Assembly: GCF_003855395.1 (NCBI RefSeq)
Contig: NZ_CP034015.1
Location: 2,056,001 to 2,120,000 of the forward strand
Direction of reading: 5' to 3'
DNA length: 64,000 nt
Source of the DNA: Shewanella livingstonensis
Lineage (GTDB): Bacteria; Pseudomonadota; Gammaproteobacteria; Enterobacterales; Shewanellaceae
Shown here: positions 18,841 through 28,001 of the stretch, in pieces
How positions within the stretch are numbered: the first letter of the stretch is position 1
Layout of the letters: every line of letters begins with the position of its first letter
The notes under the pieces: generated by a model
What the model was told of the DNA's origin: nothing
Seen by the model: only the letters and a program-made list of their open reading frames with translations
Databases searched by the model: none
Translations under genes and position numbers: made by a program

Positions 18841-19749
18841 ATGCAGCTTATTGGGCCATCATCGTTTGATTATTTACGTTTTATACATATCCCTTATCGT
18901 TTAACTTTGGTGGTATTACTCATGCTATTGAGTCATATGAGCCATGCATCTGAATTACCTTCAACGACACCACCTGAATTAATTACCGAACCCGATGCTT
19001 CCCATTATGCGTTTGCTAATTATTTAGGCAGTGGTATTTATCGCACCTCTGGCCAAAGTGCTGCCGTTGCTAATATTCCTATGGGGTTTGAACTTGATTC
19101 AGCAGATGATTATGTATTGAAGTTACGCTTTACAGCATCATTCGGCTTTTTTGATTATTCATTTAATGATTTACCCCAAGGCAGTATTCCTAAAAATGTC
19201 GGCACCATCACCTTAACGCCAGGGCTTGAATATCACTGGCTGGTGGACGATAAGCTAACCCTAGAGAGTTATGTTGATTTGGGCTATGGGCACAATTTTT
19301 CAACTTACAGTCATGTAGGGATTTTTTCTACTGGCATTTCTGTACTTTATAAACTTGATGTACCATTGTTCACCCCCGTTTGGGTAAACCGAATTTATTA
19401 TGCCGGTTATCTAAGCAATCAAAATGACAGCACAGAGGGTTACTCGGTCTTAAAAACGGGTGTCGACTTTGGGGTTAATTATGATTGGCAGTGGAAAGAT
19501 GTCCGGGTTGAACCACGATTTTTTATTGCCGGCCATTGGTATTTCGACAAACTAAAGTTCGTCACTCCGGTGGGGGATGATGTGTTGACCTCATATACTT
19601 ATGAAATAGGTACAACGTTGGCATTTTCTAAACCCATCACCTTGAGTGCGATAGGTCTAGACAGTGTCGAAATTGAACATTTTGGATTAAGTTATCAAGT
19701 GGGTGGTGGGCTTAAAGTGTGGCGCTTAATTTTTGAATTTCCGCTATAA
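18841..19749 (+). CDS. Outer-membrane beta-barrel protein, solitary autotransporter-barrel-like
   Basis: About 302 residues. A signal peptide (hydrophobic LTLVVLLMLLSHMSHA, cleaved near ASE) is followed by alternating aromatic and hydrophobic strands and a final strand ending in WRLIFEFPL, with the terminal aromatic typical of outer-membrane barrels. The pattern suggests the solitary outer-membrane autotransporter barrel domain (Omp_AT), but this is recognition by pattern only. No passenger domain exists. The start at 18841 is preferred to 18817 because AAGGG (18830-18834) lies 6 nt before it. It follows ribA closely. Confidence 0.65.
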   Translation: MQLIGPSSFDYLRFIHIPYRLTLVVLLMLLSHMSHASELPSTTPPELITEPDASHYAFANYLGSGIYRTSGQSAAVANIPMGFELDSADDYVLKLRFTASFGFFDYSFNDLPQGSIPKNVGTITLTPGLEYHWLVDDKLTLESYVDLGYGHNFSTYSHVGIFSTGISVLYKLDVPLFTPVWVNRIYYAGYLSNQNDSTEGYSVLKTGVDFGVNYDWQWKDVRVEPRFFIAGHWYFDKLKFVTPVGDDVLTSYTYEIGTTLAFSKPITLSAIGLDSVEIEHFGLSYQVGGGLKVWRLIFEFPL

Positions 19750-19777
19750 GCCCTATCAATGTGAATAGATGAATAAA

Positions 19778-20170
19778 TTAATTTTCGCTGGTTCCCCAAA
19801 TATTGGCATTCACTGGTTCTGTCGATGCAGTCTTTGAGCTTGCCTTGGCTGAAACAACTTTATTTGCTGTAGGTTTCGTCGCGGTCACTTTGGCTTTGGC
19901 TGGCCGAGATTTAGCGGAAAATGAACCACGGCTATCTTCTTTAGGCGGCGGTAATGGCAGCTTGTTTGCTTTACGATATAAGTATTCAACTTTGTCACGA
20001 GCCCAAGGCGTTTTACGTAAAAACTTCAAGGTGGATTTTACACTCGGGTTATCTTTGAAACACTGAATGTTTATCCTAGATGCGAGTTCTTCCCAGCCGT
20101 ATTTTTCAACGAGTGAAGTCACGATAGTTTCTAGTTTTATGCCGTGAAGCGGATTGTTTGCTTGTGTCAT
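19778..20170 (-). CDS. VF530-like (DUF2132) DNA-binding family protein
   Basis: 130 residues. The first 70 ([37 protein letters not shown]) match the small helical VF530/DUF2132 domain, for which double-stranded DNA binding has been proposed. The remaining 60 are a low-complexity Lys/Ala/Ser/Pro tail, longer than the minimal family member, which could add nonspecific nucleic-acid affinity. It converges on the outer-membrane barrel gene with a 28-bp gap. Confidence 0.82.
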   Translation of the reverse strand: MTQANNPLHGIKLETIVTSLVEKYGWEELASRINIQCFKDNPSVKSTLKFLRKTPWARDKVEYLYRKANKLPLPPPKEDSRGSFSAKSRPAKAKVTATKPTANKVVSAKASSKTASTEPVNANIWGTSEN

Positions 20171-20242
20171 GGACCGTGCGAGCTAATTGAGTTTGATAAT
20201 ATTATACCTATATTGCTGCTAAAGTGATATCAACACAAAAAC

Positions 20243-20267
20243 GGCAGCCTAGGCTGCCATTTTTTTG
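20243..20267. terminator. Bidirectional terminator
   Basis: The 16-bp palindrome GGCAGCCTAGGCTGCC (20243-20258) is flanked by T-rich tracts on both strands. On the minus strand it follows the small disrupted ORF at 20283-20452, which suggests that this region is transcribed. Confidence 0.7.
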
Positions 20268-20282
20268 CTTCCACATTAGTGA

Positions 20283-20452
20283 TTATTGCTTGTTAGCTAA
20301 TGTAACGTTGTCTTCATCATCGGTATCAATGTCGCCTTTACCTTTAATGTTAAGAATAATTATTGCTGCAATAATTGCGGTAGTGACTAAAGTTAATGAT
20401 TTTGCTTCGAGGAGCCAATTATCATTCGTTCATAAGGTATTGTTAGACTCAT
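20283..20452 (-). pseudogene. Small membrane-protein ORF with apparent frameshift
   Basis: On the minus strand an ATG at 20452 opens MSLTIPYER and then, after an apparent missing base near 20428, the other frame continues NDNWLLEAKSLTLVTTA, a hydrophobic helix (AIIAAIIILNIKG) and an acidic tail (DIDTDDEDNV) to a TAA at 20283-20285. The second frame alone has no ATG, GTG or TTG start. The joined product would be 56 residues with one membrane segment. A strong terminator follows directly, as expected for a real gene. A true frameshift, a sequencing error or a non-standard start could explain it. I do not recognise a family. Confidence 0.4.
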
Positions 20453-20508
20453 TACAGTACAGTATTTACCAGCATCTTATTGAGAATACTTATTTAAAAG
20501 TATTACTA

Positions 20509-20859
20509 TTAACGCGATGTTTTACCCAATAATTCAGCTTGCTTAGTGCTGCCTTGTTGATAAAAATCGTCAATGAGTATTCTTAGTATTTTAGATTTAG
20601 CGACTTTACTGATTTTGGCTAGTTCATCTAGCTGTGAAATGCTTTTTTCGGTCAGGGTAAAGGTGGCATGACGATAAATTTTAGTACTTTTTTTATCAAG
20701 CCCTTTTAAGAAATCTTGAGTATTTAACGGAATAGTGCTCTGGCCATGAGCAGAATCAAGACCCAACGCATATTTGTTAGCATCTTCAATGAAGTCGTCT
20801 ACCGATACCTTAACTCGGGTATCTTTGGGTTTCTTGCGCTTAAGATCAGTTAAACTCAT
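20509..20859 (-). CDS. Small ribbon-helix-helix protein, ParB-like partner of ParA
   Basis: 116 residues when started at ATG 20857-20859, which overlaps the parA-like stop by 14 bp, indicating translational coupling. The N-terminal 20 residues are basic (LKRKKPKDTRVKV). The C-terminal part (about 62-100, RHATFTLTEKSISQLDELAK then KSKILRILIDDFY) has the strand-helix-helix form of CopG/MetJ-type DNA-binding proteins. Type Ib plasmid partition systems pair a short ParA with just such a small centromere-binding protein, and that role is inferred here. A longer frame to 20976 overlaps parA extensively and is unlikely. Confidence 0.65.
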   Translation of the reverse strand: MSLTDLKRKKPKDTRVKVSVDDFIEDANKYALGLDSAHGQSTIPLNTQDFLKGLDKKSTKIYRHATFTLTEKSISQLDELAKISKVAKSKILRILIDDFYQQGSTKQAELLGKTSR

Positions 20860-21514
20860 AGCTATTTTCTGCTGGAATCGCAAAAAGTTCATCGGCAATA
20901 GCACGAATCTCATCAGCCGCTTTACCGTTAGGATCGATTTCAAGCACAGAAGATCCACTCTCTTCGCTATCATCATAGATATTACGACTAATTGTTACAG
21001 CATTGAGTGCGCGTAAACCAAAAGACTCAACCACTTCCTTAGCTTCTAAAATACGCTTTCCTTGAGATGGCAGTGCAGGGCATTGGGTTATCACAATCGC
21101 AGCAATCATTTTTGGGTTGACCATCTTGCAGGTGCTAAGCATGTCTTCCATATGGGGTAATGTTTTTAGATCGCGACGCTTAGGCCTAAGAGGGATAACA
21201 ACATAGGTTGCAACAGACATTGCCGCTCGCATAGCAAGGTTATCTTGGCCACCACAATCAACGATGACATAGTCAAACCGCTCATTTAAGCTCAGCAGGT
21301 CATTACGTATTTTGCCATAAAGCTGAATACAATTGATGGCTTTTAAACTGGGATCATTATTGCGAGCTTGGATCCAGTCTGATGTTGTTCGTTGCGGATC
21401 ACAGTCAACCATGAGTACATTGGCATCATGTTTTTGGCTAATGTGTACGGCAATATTTTGCGCTAAACAGCTTTTGCCACTGCCACCTTTTTCTCCACCA
21501 ACAAGCAATATCAT
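20846..21514 (-). CDS. ParA-family ATPase (plasmid type Ib-like)
   Basis: 222 residues with the deviant Walker A motif of the ParA/MinD class, EKGGSGKS (8-15), including the signature lysine K9. Also present are a Walker A' segment (LMVDCDPQRTTSDW) and Walker B (YVIVDCGGQDN). There is no N-terminal helix-turn-helix, as in type Ib plasmid ParA proteins. It is followed by the small ribbon-helix-helix gene with a 14-bp overlap. Chromosomal ParA for nucleoid segregation is longer and sits by rsmG/parB, so this is an extra, plasmid-style copy. Its cargo is unknown. No clear centromere-like repeat array was seen upstream. Confidence 0.85.
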   Translation of the reverse strand: MILLVGGEKGGSGKSCLAQNIAVHISQKHDANVLMVDCDPQRTTSDWIQARNNDPSLKAINCIQLYGKIRNDLLSLNERFDYVIVDCGGQDNLAMRAAMSVATYVVIPLRPKRRDLKTLPHMEDMLSTCKMVNPKMIAAIVITQCPALPSQGKRILEAKEVVESFGLRALNAVTISRNIYDDSEESGSSVLEIDPNGKAADEIRAIADELFAIPAENSYEFN

Positions 21515-21616
21515 GTTGTGATCCTTGATACTAGGCGCTTTGTTGCACCGAAGTTTTCGATTGGTATCCTAGCTTGATTATAGAGTAGCTATAGAGGACT
21601 GCATAAAAATAATCAA

Positions 21617-21919
21617 TTAAATGAGCTGTAGAGCAATATGGTAACTATTAGTTGAGCATTCAGAGCAGCGGCAGACCTGGCCTTTAATGGTATTTTGTTT
21701 ATCGGTCTTTTCATTAAAGGTTAATGCGATTAAGTCACCTACTTTAAAAGGAGCCTTAAAGTCAAATAACACGCCTTTGCGAGCCAAATCAATGCAAATA
21801 CCATGATCAGTAGATGATTCGCCTTGTGCATTAATCCAATCTAGGCGTATCCGTTCGGCTTCCATATCTACACGTAAAGAACTGCGTTTTTCGTCGAATC
21901 CTGTTGGTTCTTGCTCCAT
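21617..21919 (-). CDS. PilZ domain protein
   Basis: 100-residue single-domain PilZ protein, a likely c-di-GMP receptor. The RxxxR motif is R12-SSL-R16. The second motif, normally DxSxxG, reads D44-L-A46-R-K-G49 with Ala for Ser, which may weaken but need not abolish binding. The rest fits the PilZ barrel (GVLFDFKAPFKVGDLIALTF). AAGGAG lies just before the ATG on the minus strand. It stands upstream of the parA-like gene on the same strand with about 100 bp between, so a shared transcript is possible but unproven. Confidence 0.85.
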   Translation of the reverse strand: MEQEPTGFDEKRSSLRVDMEAERIRLDWINAQGESSTDHGICIDLARKGVLFDFKAPFKVGDLIALTFNEKTDKQNTIKGQVCRCSECSTNSYHIALQLI

Positions 21920-22178
21920 TGTTTTTCTCCTTGAAATGGTTGATCTTTATGCATCTATTTTGTTGTTTAGTGTCGATTTATTATCGATACCACTGATTTT
22001 AATTAACCAGTAACGTTACAATATTCTGCGGCCGCTATTTATGTGTTGTTAAACTTCAGGGTTAATTTAGGTTGATTGTATCCATTTTTAGCATAACGAC
22101 TTTATTAAGCAAAACTAAATTTGTATTAATATGGCGATTAAAGATACTCAGTATTGATTAGCTAAGCCGCTAAGATGA

Positions 22179-22595
22179 TTAATTATCGTAGTCCTGGTTT
22201 TTAGGGTAAGGCATTTTCAACTGACCCCAACGGATTACAATTACCGTGCCAGCCAGTAAAATCGTTGACAGTGAAATGGCTAAAATACGCCAATCTTCCA
22301 TCGCTTTCATGTCTAAAATCAAGTATCGAGCCAATGCAACAATGGCAATATAAAGCGGCATACGAATAGGTAATTTACCGGACTCAATATAATTAACGAC
22401 CATCGCTAATACTTCAAGATAAATAAACAGTAAGAGTAAATCGGCCAGTTCGACGGTGCGAATGGCAATCATGTGGAGAATTTCTTCACCAATAGCAAAT
22501 ACCGTTGCCAGTGCGATAATTAATAACACTAAATGTTCGATATTTTTTAAGGATTTTAGTCCTACTTTTCGCAGTAATGGCATAGTCATCTTCAT
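22179..22595 (-). CDS. psiE: PsiE family phosphate-starvation-inducible membrane protein
   Basis: About 138 residues with four hydrophobic segments (EHLVLLIIALATVFAIGEE, DLLLLFIYLEVLAMVV, MPLYIAIVALARYLIL, ILAISLSTILLAGTVIV) and the GEEI and IYLEVLAM features of PsiE. Its molecular function is not known. In enterobacteria psiE responds to phosphate starvation; no Pho box was identified here. The start is ambiguous: ATGs occur at 22595, 22589 and 22583, and an upstream TTG at 22607. The Shine-Dalgarno does not settle it. Confidence 0.8.
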   Translation of the reverse strand: MKMTMPLLRKVGLKSLKNIEHLVLLIIALATVFAIGEEILHMIAIRTVELADLLLLFIYLEVLAMVVNYIESGKLPIRMPLYIAIVALARYLILDMKAMEDWRILAISLSTILLAGTVIVIRWGQLKMPYPKNQDYDN

Positions 22596-22818
22596 TAATA
22601 AAATCAAAACACTATTATTGACGACTTCAAGTAAATTTCCCAGTGATCTCGATCGATTTTGTGAGATAAATAGCGCCTATTTAAATCGATGTATAATTTA
22701 ACGGTCACATGGCATTCATTATCCTGTGATTGACCGGCTGGCTTGTTTCAATTGCTGCAGCTTGTTGGGTGAATATTAGGTTTTATAATAGATATTCGTG
22801 TTGGTCTATTGGCTGCGA

Positions 22819-22853
22819 CTTACCACTTACCACTTACCACCTACCACCTACCA
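22819..22853. repeat. Heptamer tandem repeat
   Basis: Five tandem copies of CYTACCA: three of CTTACCA and then two of CCTACCA. It is intergenic. The sequence breaks down to CTTAGAG immediately afterwards. It is a simple repeat likely to vary in copy number. Confidence 0.85.
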
Positions 22854-22969
22854 CTTAGAGCTAGAACTTAGGACGTTAGTTATTCTATGTTATTGATATA
22901 AGTATTAACTAGATGAAGGGATAAAATTTTATGCTGATGAGGTGGGGGGATAAGCTATTTAACTGATAT

Positions 22970-23006
22970 AAAAAAACCGCTAAAGCGAAACTTTAACGGT
23001 TTTTTT
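22970..23006. terminator. Bidirectional terminator after suhB
   Basis: CCGCTAAAG (22977-22985) pairs with CTTTAACGG (22991-22999) with one mismatch, flanked by A7 and T7. On the minus strand it directly follows the suhB stop. Confidence 0.8.
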
Positions 23007-23024
23007 ATTAATAAAGGTCAGCGA

Positions 23025-23828
23025 TTAACGCTTTAAGCCTTCATTTAGTAGCGGACGCATAGTCTTAACTAATTGAGAGGTTACTTTTGGGCTACCTGCC
23101 ACAATGTTACCAGAAGTCATATAGTTATGCCCACCCATAAAGTCGGTAACGGTACCGCCAGCCTCGCGACAAATTAAGTCACCTGCAGCGATATCCCAAG
23201 GCTTTAAGCCAATTTCAAAGAAACCATCTAAACGGCCTGCAGCGACGTAAGCTAAATCTAACGCAGCTGAACCTCCACGACGAATATCTGCACACAATGG
23301 GAATACTTCACCCAAAATAGCCATATAGCTTTCTGTGTGTTGACGTGCTTTGAATGGGAAACCGGTACCAATCATAGTGCTGGTTAAATCATTTACGTTG
23401 GTCACACGCATGCGGAAATCATTTAGCTTAGCGCCTTTGCCGCGAACCGCTGAAAATAACTCTTCACGTACAGGATCGTAAATAACGGCAACTTCAATTT
23501 TGCCTTTATATTGAACAGCGATAGATACCGCAAAATGAGGAATACCACGAACGAAGTTGTTAGTGCCATCCAAAGGATCAACTATCCAAACGTAGTCTTT
23601 ATCAGTACCACGGTTTTCACCGTCTTCCTCACCAATAATGGTGTGGTCTGGATATGATTTACGAATTTGGTAAGTAATAGTTGCTTCTGCTTCCTTGTCT
23701 ACACTAGTCACAAAATCATTAATACCTTTACTGCTTACCTCAACACGGTCAAGTTCAGTATAGGCGCGCATAATAGTTTGGCCAGCAGCGCGAGCAGCGC
23801 GTGTGGCAATAGTCAGCATCGGATGCAT
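23025..23828 (-). CDS. suhB: Inositol-1-monophosphatase SuhB
   Basis: 267 residues, the length of E. coli SuhB. Metal and substrate ligands are E67 and D69 in GEEDGE, D84 and D87 in WIVDPLDGTNNF, and the later WDIAAG motif. The protein hydrolyses inositol phosphates and, in E. coli, also joins the rRNA antitermination complex. The start at 23828 is chosen because AGGGGA lies about 5-6 nt before it and family length agrees; an upstream start at 23873 adds 15 unlikely residues. It is divergent from trmJ. Confidence 0.96.
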   Translation of the reverse strand: MHPMLTIATRAARAAGQTIMRAYTELDRVEVSSKGINDFVTSVDKEAEATITYQIRKSYPDHTIIGEEDGENRGTDKDYVWIVDPLDGTNNFVRGIPHFAVSIAVQYKGKIEVAVIYDPVREELFSAVRGKGAKLNDFRMRVTNVNDLTSTMIGTGFPFKARQHTESYMAILGEVFPLCADIRRGGSAALDLAYVAAGRLDGFFEIGLKPWDIAAGDLICREAGGTVTDFMGGHNYMTSGNIVAGSPKVTSQLVKTMRPLLNEGLKR

Positions 23829-23978
23829 TGCAATCCCCTGGATGTTAAAGAACGAGTAAAATAGCGCCCGCATTATACTTAATTTCAGCGTTATATCAAA
23901 TGCAGATTTTCATATAACGTAATTTTTAACGATTGTGTTAATATATCGGTAATATTTTTAGCTAGAAGAAAGTGCTAC

Positions 23979-24701
23979 ATGCTCAGTAATATTCGTGTTG
24001 TTTTAGTTGGTACTTCGCACCCTGGTAATATTGGCTCTACAGCTAGAGCGATGAAAACCATGGGCTTATCAAATTTATATCTTGCAGAGCCAAGAACTGA
24101 GCCCGATGGGCAGTCGATAGCGCTTGCTGCAGGTGCATCAGATATTCTCAAAAACTTAACTCGTGTTGATTCATTAGAAGAGGCTATTGCTGATTGTAGT
24201 TTAGTCATAGCCACTAGTGCTCGCAGTAGAACCCTTGACTGGCCGATGCTTGATCCCCGTGAAGCAGGTTTGAAGCTAACTCAGGAAAGCTTAACTGGTC
24301 CTGTTGCTATTGTCTTTGGCCGTGAAAATCATGGCTTAAGTAATGAAGAGCTACAAAAGTGTACCTATCACGTGGCGATACCAGCCAATCCAGAATACAG
24401 CTCACTAAACTTGGCTCAAGCTGTACAAATTATTTGTTACGAAACTCGAGTCGCGCACTTAGCGCAAACAGAAACACCAGTCGTTGCGGATGAATATCCA
24501 TTAACCTCTGAGCTAGAACGTTTCTTCGTTCATTTAGAGTCAACATTGTCTAAAACCGGATTTGTGATTAAAAATCATCCAGGACAAGTAATGACTAAGC
24601 TCCGTCGTTTATATACTCGTACCCGTATCGAAACCGCAGAAATGAATATTCTACGCGGTATTTTGACTTCCATTGATAAGAAAGTGGATAAACAAGATTA
24701 A
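23979..24701 (+). CDS. trmJ: tRNA (cytidine/uridine-2'-O-)-methyltransferase TrmJ
   Basis: 240-residue SPOUT methyltransferase that 2'-O-methylates position 32 of tRNAs. The N-terminal motif [21 protein letters not shown], the [13 protein letters not shown] motif 2 and [18 protein letters not shown] motif 3 form the knotted SAM site. The C-terminal helical extension (about 165-240) is typical of TrmJ. It lies 19 bp upstream of cysE and is probably co-transcribed, as in related bacteria where trmJ precedes iscR. Confidence 0.95.
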   Translation: MLSNIRVVLVGTSHPGNIGSTARAMKTMGLSNLYLAEPRTEPDGQSIALAAGASDILKNLTRVDSLEEAIADCSLVIATSARSRTLDWPMLDPREAGLKLTQESLTGPVAIVFGRENHGLSNEELQKCTYHVAIPANPEYSSLNLAQAVQIICYETRVAHLAQTETPVVADEYPLTSELERFFVHLESTLSKTGFVIKNHPGQVMTKLRRLYTRTRIETAEMNILRGILTSIDKKVDKQD

Positions 24702-24720
24702 GCAGTAAAGGAACAACACC

Positions 24721-25542
24721 ATGGCCGTCATCGCTAGATTAAAAGAAGACATCGAATCGATTTATCATCGCGATCCTGCTGCAAACAGTACCATAGAGAT
24801 AATATTTAATTACCCGGGTATGCATGCGATTTGGATCCACCGCATTAGTCATAAACTTTGGCTCGCTAACTGGCGTTTTACCGCCCGTTGTTTATCGACA
24901 TTTTCTCGCTGGTTAACTGGTGTTGAAATTCATCCTGGTGCGACCATTGGCCGACGTTTCTTTATTGACCATGGTATGGGCGTTGTTATTGGTGAAACCG
25001 CCGAAATTGGCGATGATTGTACCTTGTATCATAGCGTTACTTTGGGCGGGACTACCTGGCAGCCAGGTAAGCGTCATCCAACATTAGGCAATAATGTGGT
25101 GATTGGTGCTGGGGCTAAAGTACTGGGCCCAATTACGATGCATGACGGTGCCCGTGTCGGTTCAAATTCTGTGGTGGTTAAAGATGTTGCTAGCGATCAT
25201 ACCGTCGTGGGTATTCCGGGACGTGTGGTGTCATCGCCGACTAATCAGTCAAAAGAAAAAACTGAACGCCGCACTGAAATGGCTAAAAAGTACGGGTTTG
25301 ATGCGTATGCGGTGTCACCAGATAACCCCGATCCAGTGGCTAATGCCATTGGGCAAATGCTTGATCACATGCATTTAATGGACTCTAAAGTACAAGAACT
25401 GTGTAATGCCATCCAACAAATGGGCGGCGAAGTCTGTACTAAAAAGTTGCCAGAGTTGAACGTTGATGCCTTCGACGAGGCGTCGCGAGCAGCAGCAACT
25501 CATCGTAAACAAGATATTGATAAGTTTGACCCGAGTATTTAA
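24721..25542 (+). CDS. cysE: Serine O-acetyltransferase
   Basis: 273 residues. It acetylates L-serine with acetyl-CoA, the entry step to cysteine. A short N-terminal helical part is followed by left-handed beta-helix hexapeptide repeats (about 65-175) with the catalytic loop [19 protein letters not shown] and the HSVTLGG turn. The C-terminal tail is longer than the minimal family form (to residue 273), a form common beside isc operons. Its position between trmJ and iscR couples cysteine supply to Fe-S assembly. Confidence 0.95.
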   Translation: MAVIARLKEDIESIYHRDPAANSTIEIIFNYPGMHAIWIHRISHKLWLANWRFTARCLSTFSRWLTGVEIHPGATIGRRFFIDHGMGVVIGETAEIGDDCTLYHSVTLGGTTWQPGKRHPTLGNNVVIGAGAKVLGPITMHDGARVGSNSVVVKDVASDHTVVGIPGRVVSSPTNQSKEKTERRTEMAKKYGFDAYAVSPDNPDPVANAIGQMLDHMHLMDSKVQELCNAIQQMGGEVCTKKLPELNVDAFDEASRAAATHRKQDIDKFDPSI

Positions 25543-25684
25543 CAATCGTAAGTCATTGTAGATTCAGGTCAAAAAAATGACCGATAATATGATTAATTAT
25601 CCTGTCGGGATTGAATGTTACAAGATAAAAAGGTTAAATACCTGACTCCAAAACATGGACCTTTTTGTTATAAGAAATGCCATA

Positions 25685-25709
25685 ATACCCGAGTGTTTTA
25701 GTAGGATTA
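25685..25709 (+). promoter_or_regulatory. Second, weaker type 1 IscR site
   Basis: The 25 bp here match the type 1 IscR consensus at about 20 positions (ATACCCGAGTGTTTTAGTAGG...). It abuts the stronger site at 25710, giving a tandem arrangement as in the E. coli isc promoter. Confidence 0.55.
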
Positions 25710-25734
25710 ATACTTGACTAAATTACTCGGGTAT
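25710..25734 (+). promoter_or_regulatory. Type 1 IscR site in the isc promoter
   Basis: ATACTTGACT-AAATT-ACTCGGGTAT fits the 25-bp type 1 IscR consensus with a single mismatch (C for G in the right arm). The TTGACT at 25714-25719 inside it is the probable -35, so [2Fe-2S]-IscR bound here would block transcription of iscRSUA. Confidence 0.85.
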
Positions 25735-25773
25735 GATGAAATTACTGCATACTTTTTGGGAGCAGTACAAGTT

Positions 25774-26235
25774 ATGAAACTTACATCAAAAGGTCGCTAT
25801 GCAGTGACAGCTATGCTGGATGTTGCGATTCACTCTGCTACTGGTCCTGTGCCTTTGGCTGATATTTCTGAAAGGCAGGGAATTTCTTTGTCTTATCTTG
25901 AACAACTCTTCGCTAAGTTACGTAAAAATGGTCTGGTATCAAGCGTTCGTGGACCCGGTGGTGGTTATCGTCTTGGTTTAGAAGCCGTCGATATCTCAGT
26001 TGGCATGGTCGTGCATGCTGTTGATGAATCTGTAGACGCCACTCGTTGTCAAGGAAAAGGTAACTGCCAAAGTGGTACTCGTTGCCTAACCCATTCTTTA
26101 TGGGGCGACTTAAGTAAACAAATTTCAGATTTTTTAGATGGTATTTCTCTTGCAGGTTTAATGCAAAAGCGAGATGTAAGATTTATTTCGTTAAAGCAAG
26201 ATGAAATACAAAAGGAACATAGAGTGAGTTTGTAA
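25774..26235 (+). CDS. iscR: Fe-S cluster assembly transcriptional regulator IscR
   Basis: 153-residue Rrf2-family winged-helix regulator. The cluster ligands C92, C98, C104 and H107 ([17 protein letters not shown]) match those of E. coli IscR. The holo form represses the isc operon through type 1 sites. The start at 25774 ([14 protein letters not shown]) is the family start; an extended frame from 25714 would begin inside the promoter. First gene of the operon. Confidence 0.97.
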   Translation: MKLTSKGRYAVTAMLDVAIHSATGPVPLADISERQGISLSYLEQLFAKLRKNGLVSSVRGPGGGYRLGLEAVDISVGMVVHAVDESVDATRCQGKGNCQSGTRCLTHSLWGDLSKQISDFLDGISLAGLMQKRDVRFISLKQDEIQKEHRVSL

Positions 26236-26316
26236 CTCGGCTATGTTGATTGATTATAATTATTATTTGTACGTTGTACGTAGCCTCATATGAGTCTGCT
26301 GAGTACGGAGTGTATT

Positions 26317-27531
26317 ATGAAGCTTCCTATCTATTTAGATTACGCCGCAACAACCCCTGTAGACAAACGGGTTGCAGAAAAGATGATGCAACACATGACA
26401 ATGGACGGCGTGTTTGGTAACCCTGCATCTCGTTCACACCGTTATGGTTGGCAAGCTGAGGAGGCGGTTGATGTCGCCCGTAATCAAGTTGCTGATTTAA
26501 TTAACGCTGATCACCGTGAAATTGTCTTTACCTCAGGTGCGACAGAATCAAGCAACCTTGCGATTAAGGGTATTGCCCACTTTTATCATAAAAAGGGCAA
26601 GCACATCATCACCAGTAAAACTGAACATAAAGCAACGTTAGACACTTGTCGTCAGTTAGAACGTGAAGGTTATGAAGTCACTTACCTTGTTCCTGATGCT
26701 AACGGCATCATCCCTATGGAACGTTTAGAAGCGGCAATGCGCGATGACACTATTTTAGTTAGCATCATGCATGTTAATAACGAAATTGGTGTTATTCATG
26801 ATATCAATGCGATTGGTGAATTGTGTCGTTCAAAAGGCATCTTTTTCCACATGGATGCGGCACAAAGTGCTGGCAAAATACCAATTGACGTTCAAACCAC
26901 CAAAGTTGATTTGATTTCGATTTCTGGCCATAAAATGTATGGACCAAAAGGTATCGGCGCATTATATGTTCGCCGTAAGCCACGTATTCGTCTTGAATCG
27001 CAAATGCACGGTGGTGGACACGAACGCGGTATGCGCAGTGGTACATTAGCGACTCATCAAATTGTTGGTTTAGGTGAAGCGGCTGTCGTTGCTAAGCAAG
27101 ATATGGCAGAAGACAGCGCTCGTATTACCCGTTTACGTGACAAGTTATGGAACGGTATTAAACATATCGAAGAAACCTATATCAACGGCGACATGGAGCA
27201 ACGCTACAGCGGTATTTTTAACGTTAGCTTCAACTTTGTTGAAGGCGAGTCGTTAATGATGGCCTTAAAAGACTTAGCCGTTTCTTCAGGTTCAGCCTGT
27301 ACTTCAGCAAGTTTAGAGCCTAGCTACGTATTACGTGCTTTGGGTTTAAATGATGAAATGGCACATAGCTCAATTCGTTTCTCTATTGGTCGTTTCACTA
27401 CCGATGAAGAAATTGATCATTCTATTAAAACGATAACTGAATCTATCGATAAGTTGCGCGAAATGTCTCCTTTGTGGGAAATGTTCAAAGATGGTATCGA
27501 TTTGGACCAAGTTCAATGGGCTCATCACTAA
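26317..27531 (+). CDS. iscS: Cysteine desulfurase IscS
   Basis: 404 residues, identical in length to E. coli IscS. The PLP lysine is K206 in [10 protein letters not shown]. The persulfide-carrying cysteine is C328 in [13 protein letters not shown]. It takes sulfur from L-cysteine and passes it to IscU and to tRNA thiolation factors. ATG 26317 has GGAG 6 nt upstream and is preferred to the frame start at 26290. It lies downstream of iscR and upstream of iscU. Confidence 0.98.
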   Translation: MKLPIYLDYAATTPVDKRVAEKMMQHMTMDGVFGNPASRSHRYGWQAEEAVDVARNQVADLINADHREIVFTSGATESSNLAIKGIAHFYHKKGKHIITSKTEHKATLDTCRQLEREGYEVTYLVPDANGIIPMERLEAAMRDDTILVSIMHVNNEIGVIHDINAIGELCRSKGIFFHMDAAQSAGKIPIDVQTTKVDLISISGHKMYGPKGIGALYVRRKPRIRLESQMHGGGHERGMRSGTLATHQIVGLGEAAVVAKQDMAEDSARITRLRDKLWNGIKHIEETYINGDMEQRYSGIFNVSFNFVEGESLMMALKDLAVSSGSACTSASLEPSYVLRALGLNDEMAHSSIRFSIGRFTTDEEIDHSIKTITESIDKLREMSPLWEMFKDGIDLDQVQWAHH

Positions 27532-27603
27532 TTTAATGCTATTAAATTCAGTGTAATACCATTAATCGTAAACTGATAACGACACAGATTTTGGAGTAGT
27601 ATC

Positions 27604-27987
27604 ATGGCTTATAGCGAAAAAGTAATCGATCATTATGAAAACCCACGTAACGTAGGTTCATTTGATAAGAACGATCCATCAGTAGTGACTGGTATGGTTG
27701 GCGCACCCGCTTGTGGTGACGTAATGAAGTTGCAGCTTAAAATTAATGCTGATGGCATTATTGAAGATGCAAAATTCAAAACTTATGGTTGCGGCAGCGC
27801 AATTGCATCAAGCTCATTAGTAACCGAATGGGTTAAAGGCAAAAGTGTTGATGAAGCAGCGACCATTAAAAATGCTGACATCGCCGAAGAATTAGCATTG
27901 CCGCCGGTTAAGATTCATTGCTCAATTTTGGCAGAAGATGCCATTAAAGCAGCAATTGAAGAGTATAAAAGCAGACAAGCTAAGTAA
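27604..27987 (+). CDS. iscU: Fe-S cluster scaffold protein IscU
   Basis: 127 residues. The cluster ligands C37, D39, C63 and C106 are conserved (APACGDV, YGCGSA, KIHCSIL). The LPPVK motif at 99-103 is the HscA recognition site. IscU receives sulfur from IscS and iron, and hands the cluster on with the help of HscBA. TTTTGGAG lies before the ATG. Confidence 0.98.
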   Translation: MAYSEKVIDHYENPRNVGSFDKNDPSVVTGMVGAPACGDVMKLQLKINADGIIEDAKFKTYGCGSAIASSSLVTEWVKGKSVDEAATIKNADIAEELALPPVKIHCSILAEDAIKAAIEEYKSRQAK

Positions 27988-28001
27988 TACCTGGAGTTAA
28001 G

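Larger units (their letters stand above)
22596..23024. other. Intergenic region between psiE and suhB
   Basis: About 430 bp. It contains a five-copy heptamer repeat at 22819-22853 and the suhB terminator at 22970-23006. No ORF with a ribosome site is seen. The psiE promoter should lie at the left end. Confidence 0.5.

Noticed and set aside
20224-20532. 102-codon plus-strand ORF
   Set aside because: It reads through a terminator hairpin and lies opposite the more gene-like small minus-strand frame.
25629-25667. AAAAAGGT...ACCTTTTT hairpin between cysE and iscR as a terminator
   Set aside because: The arms are only 8 bp of weak pairs with a loop of more than 20 bases, too unstable to call.
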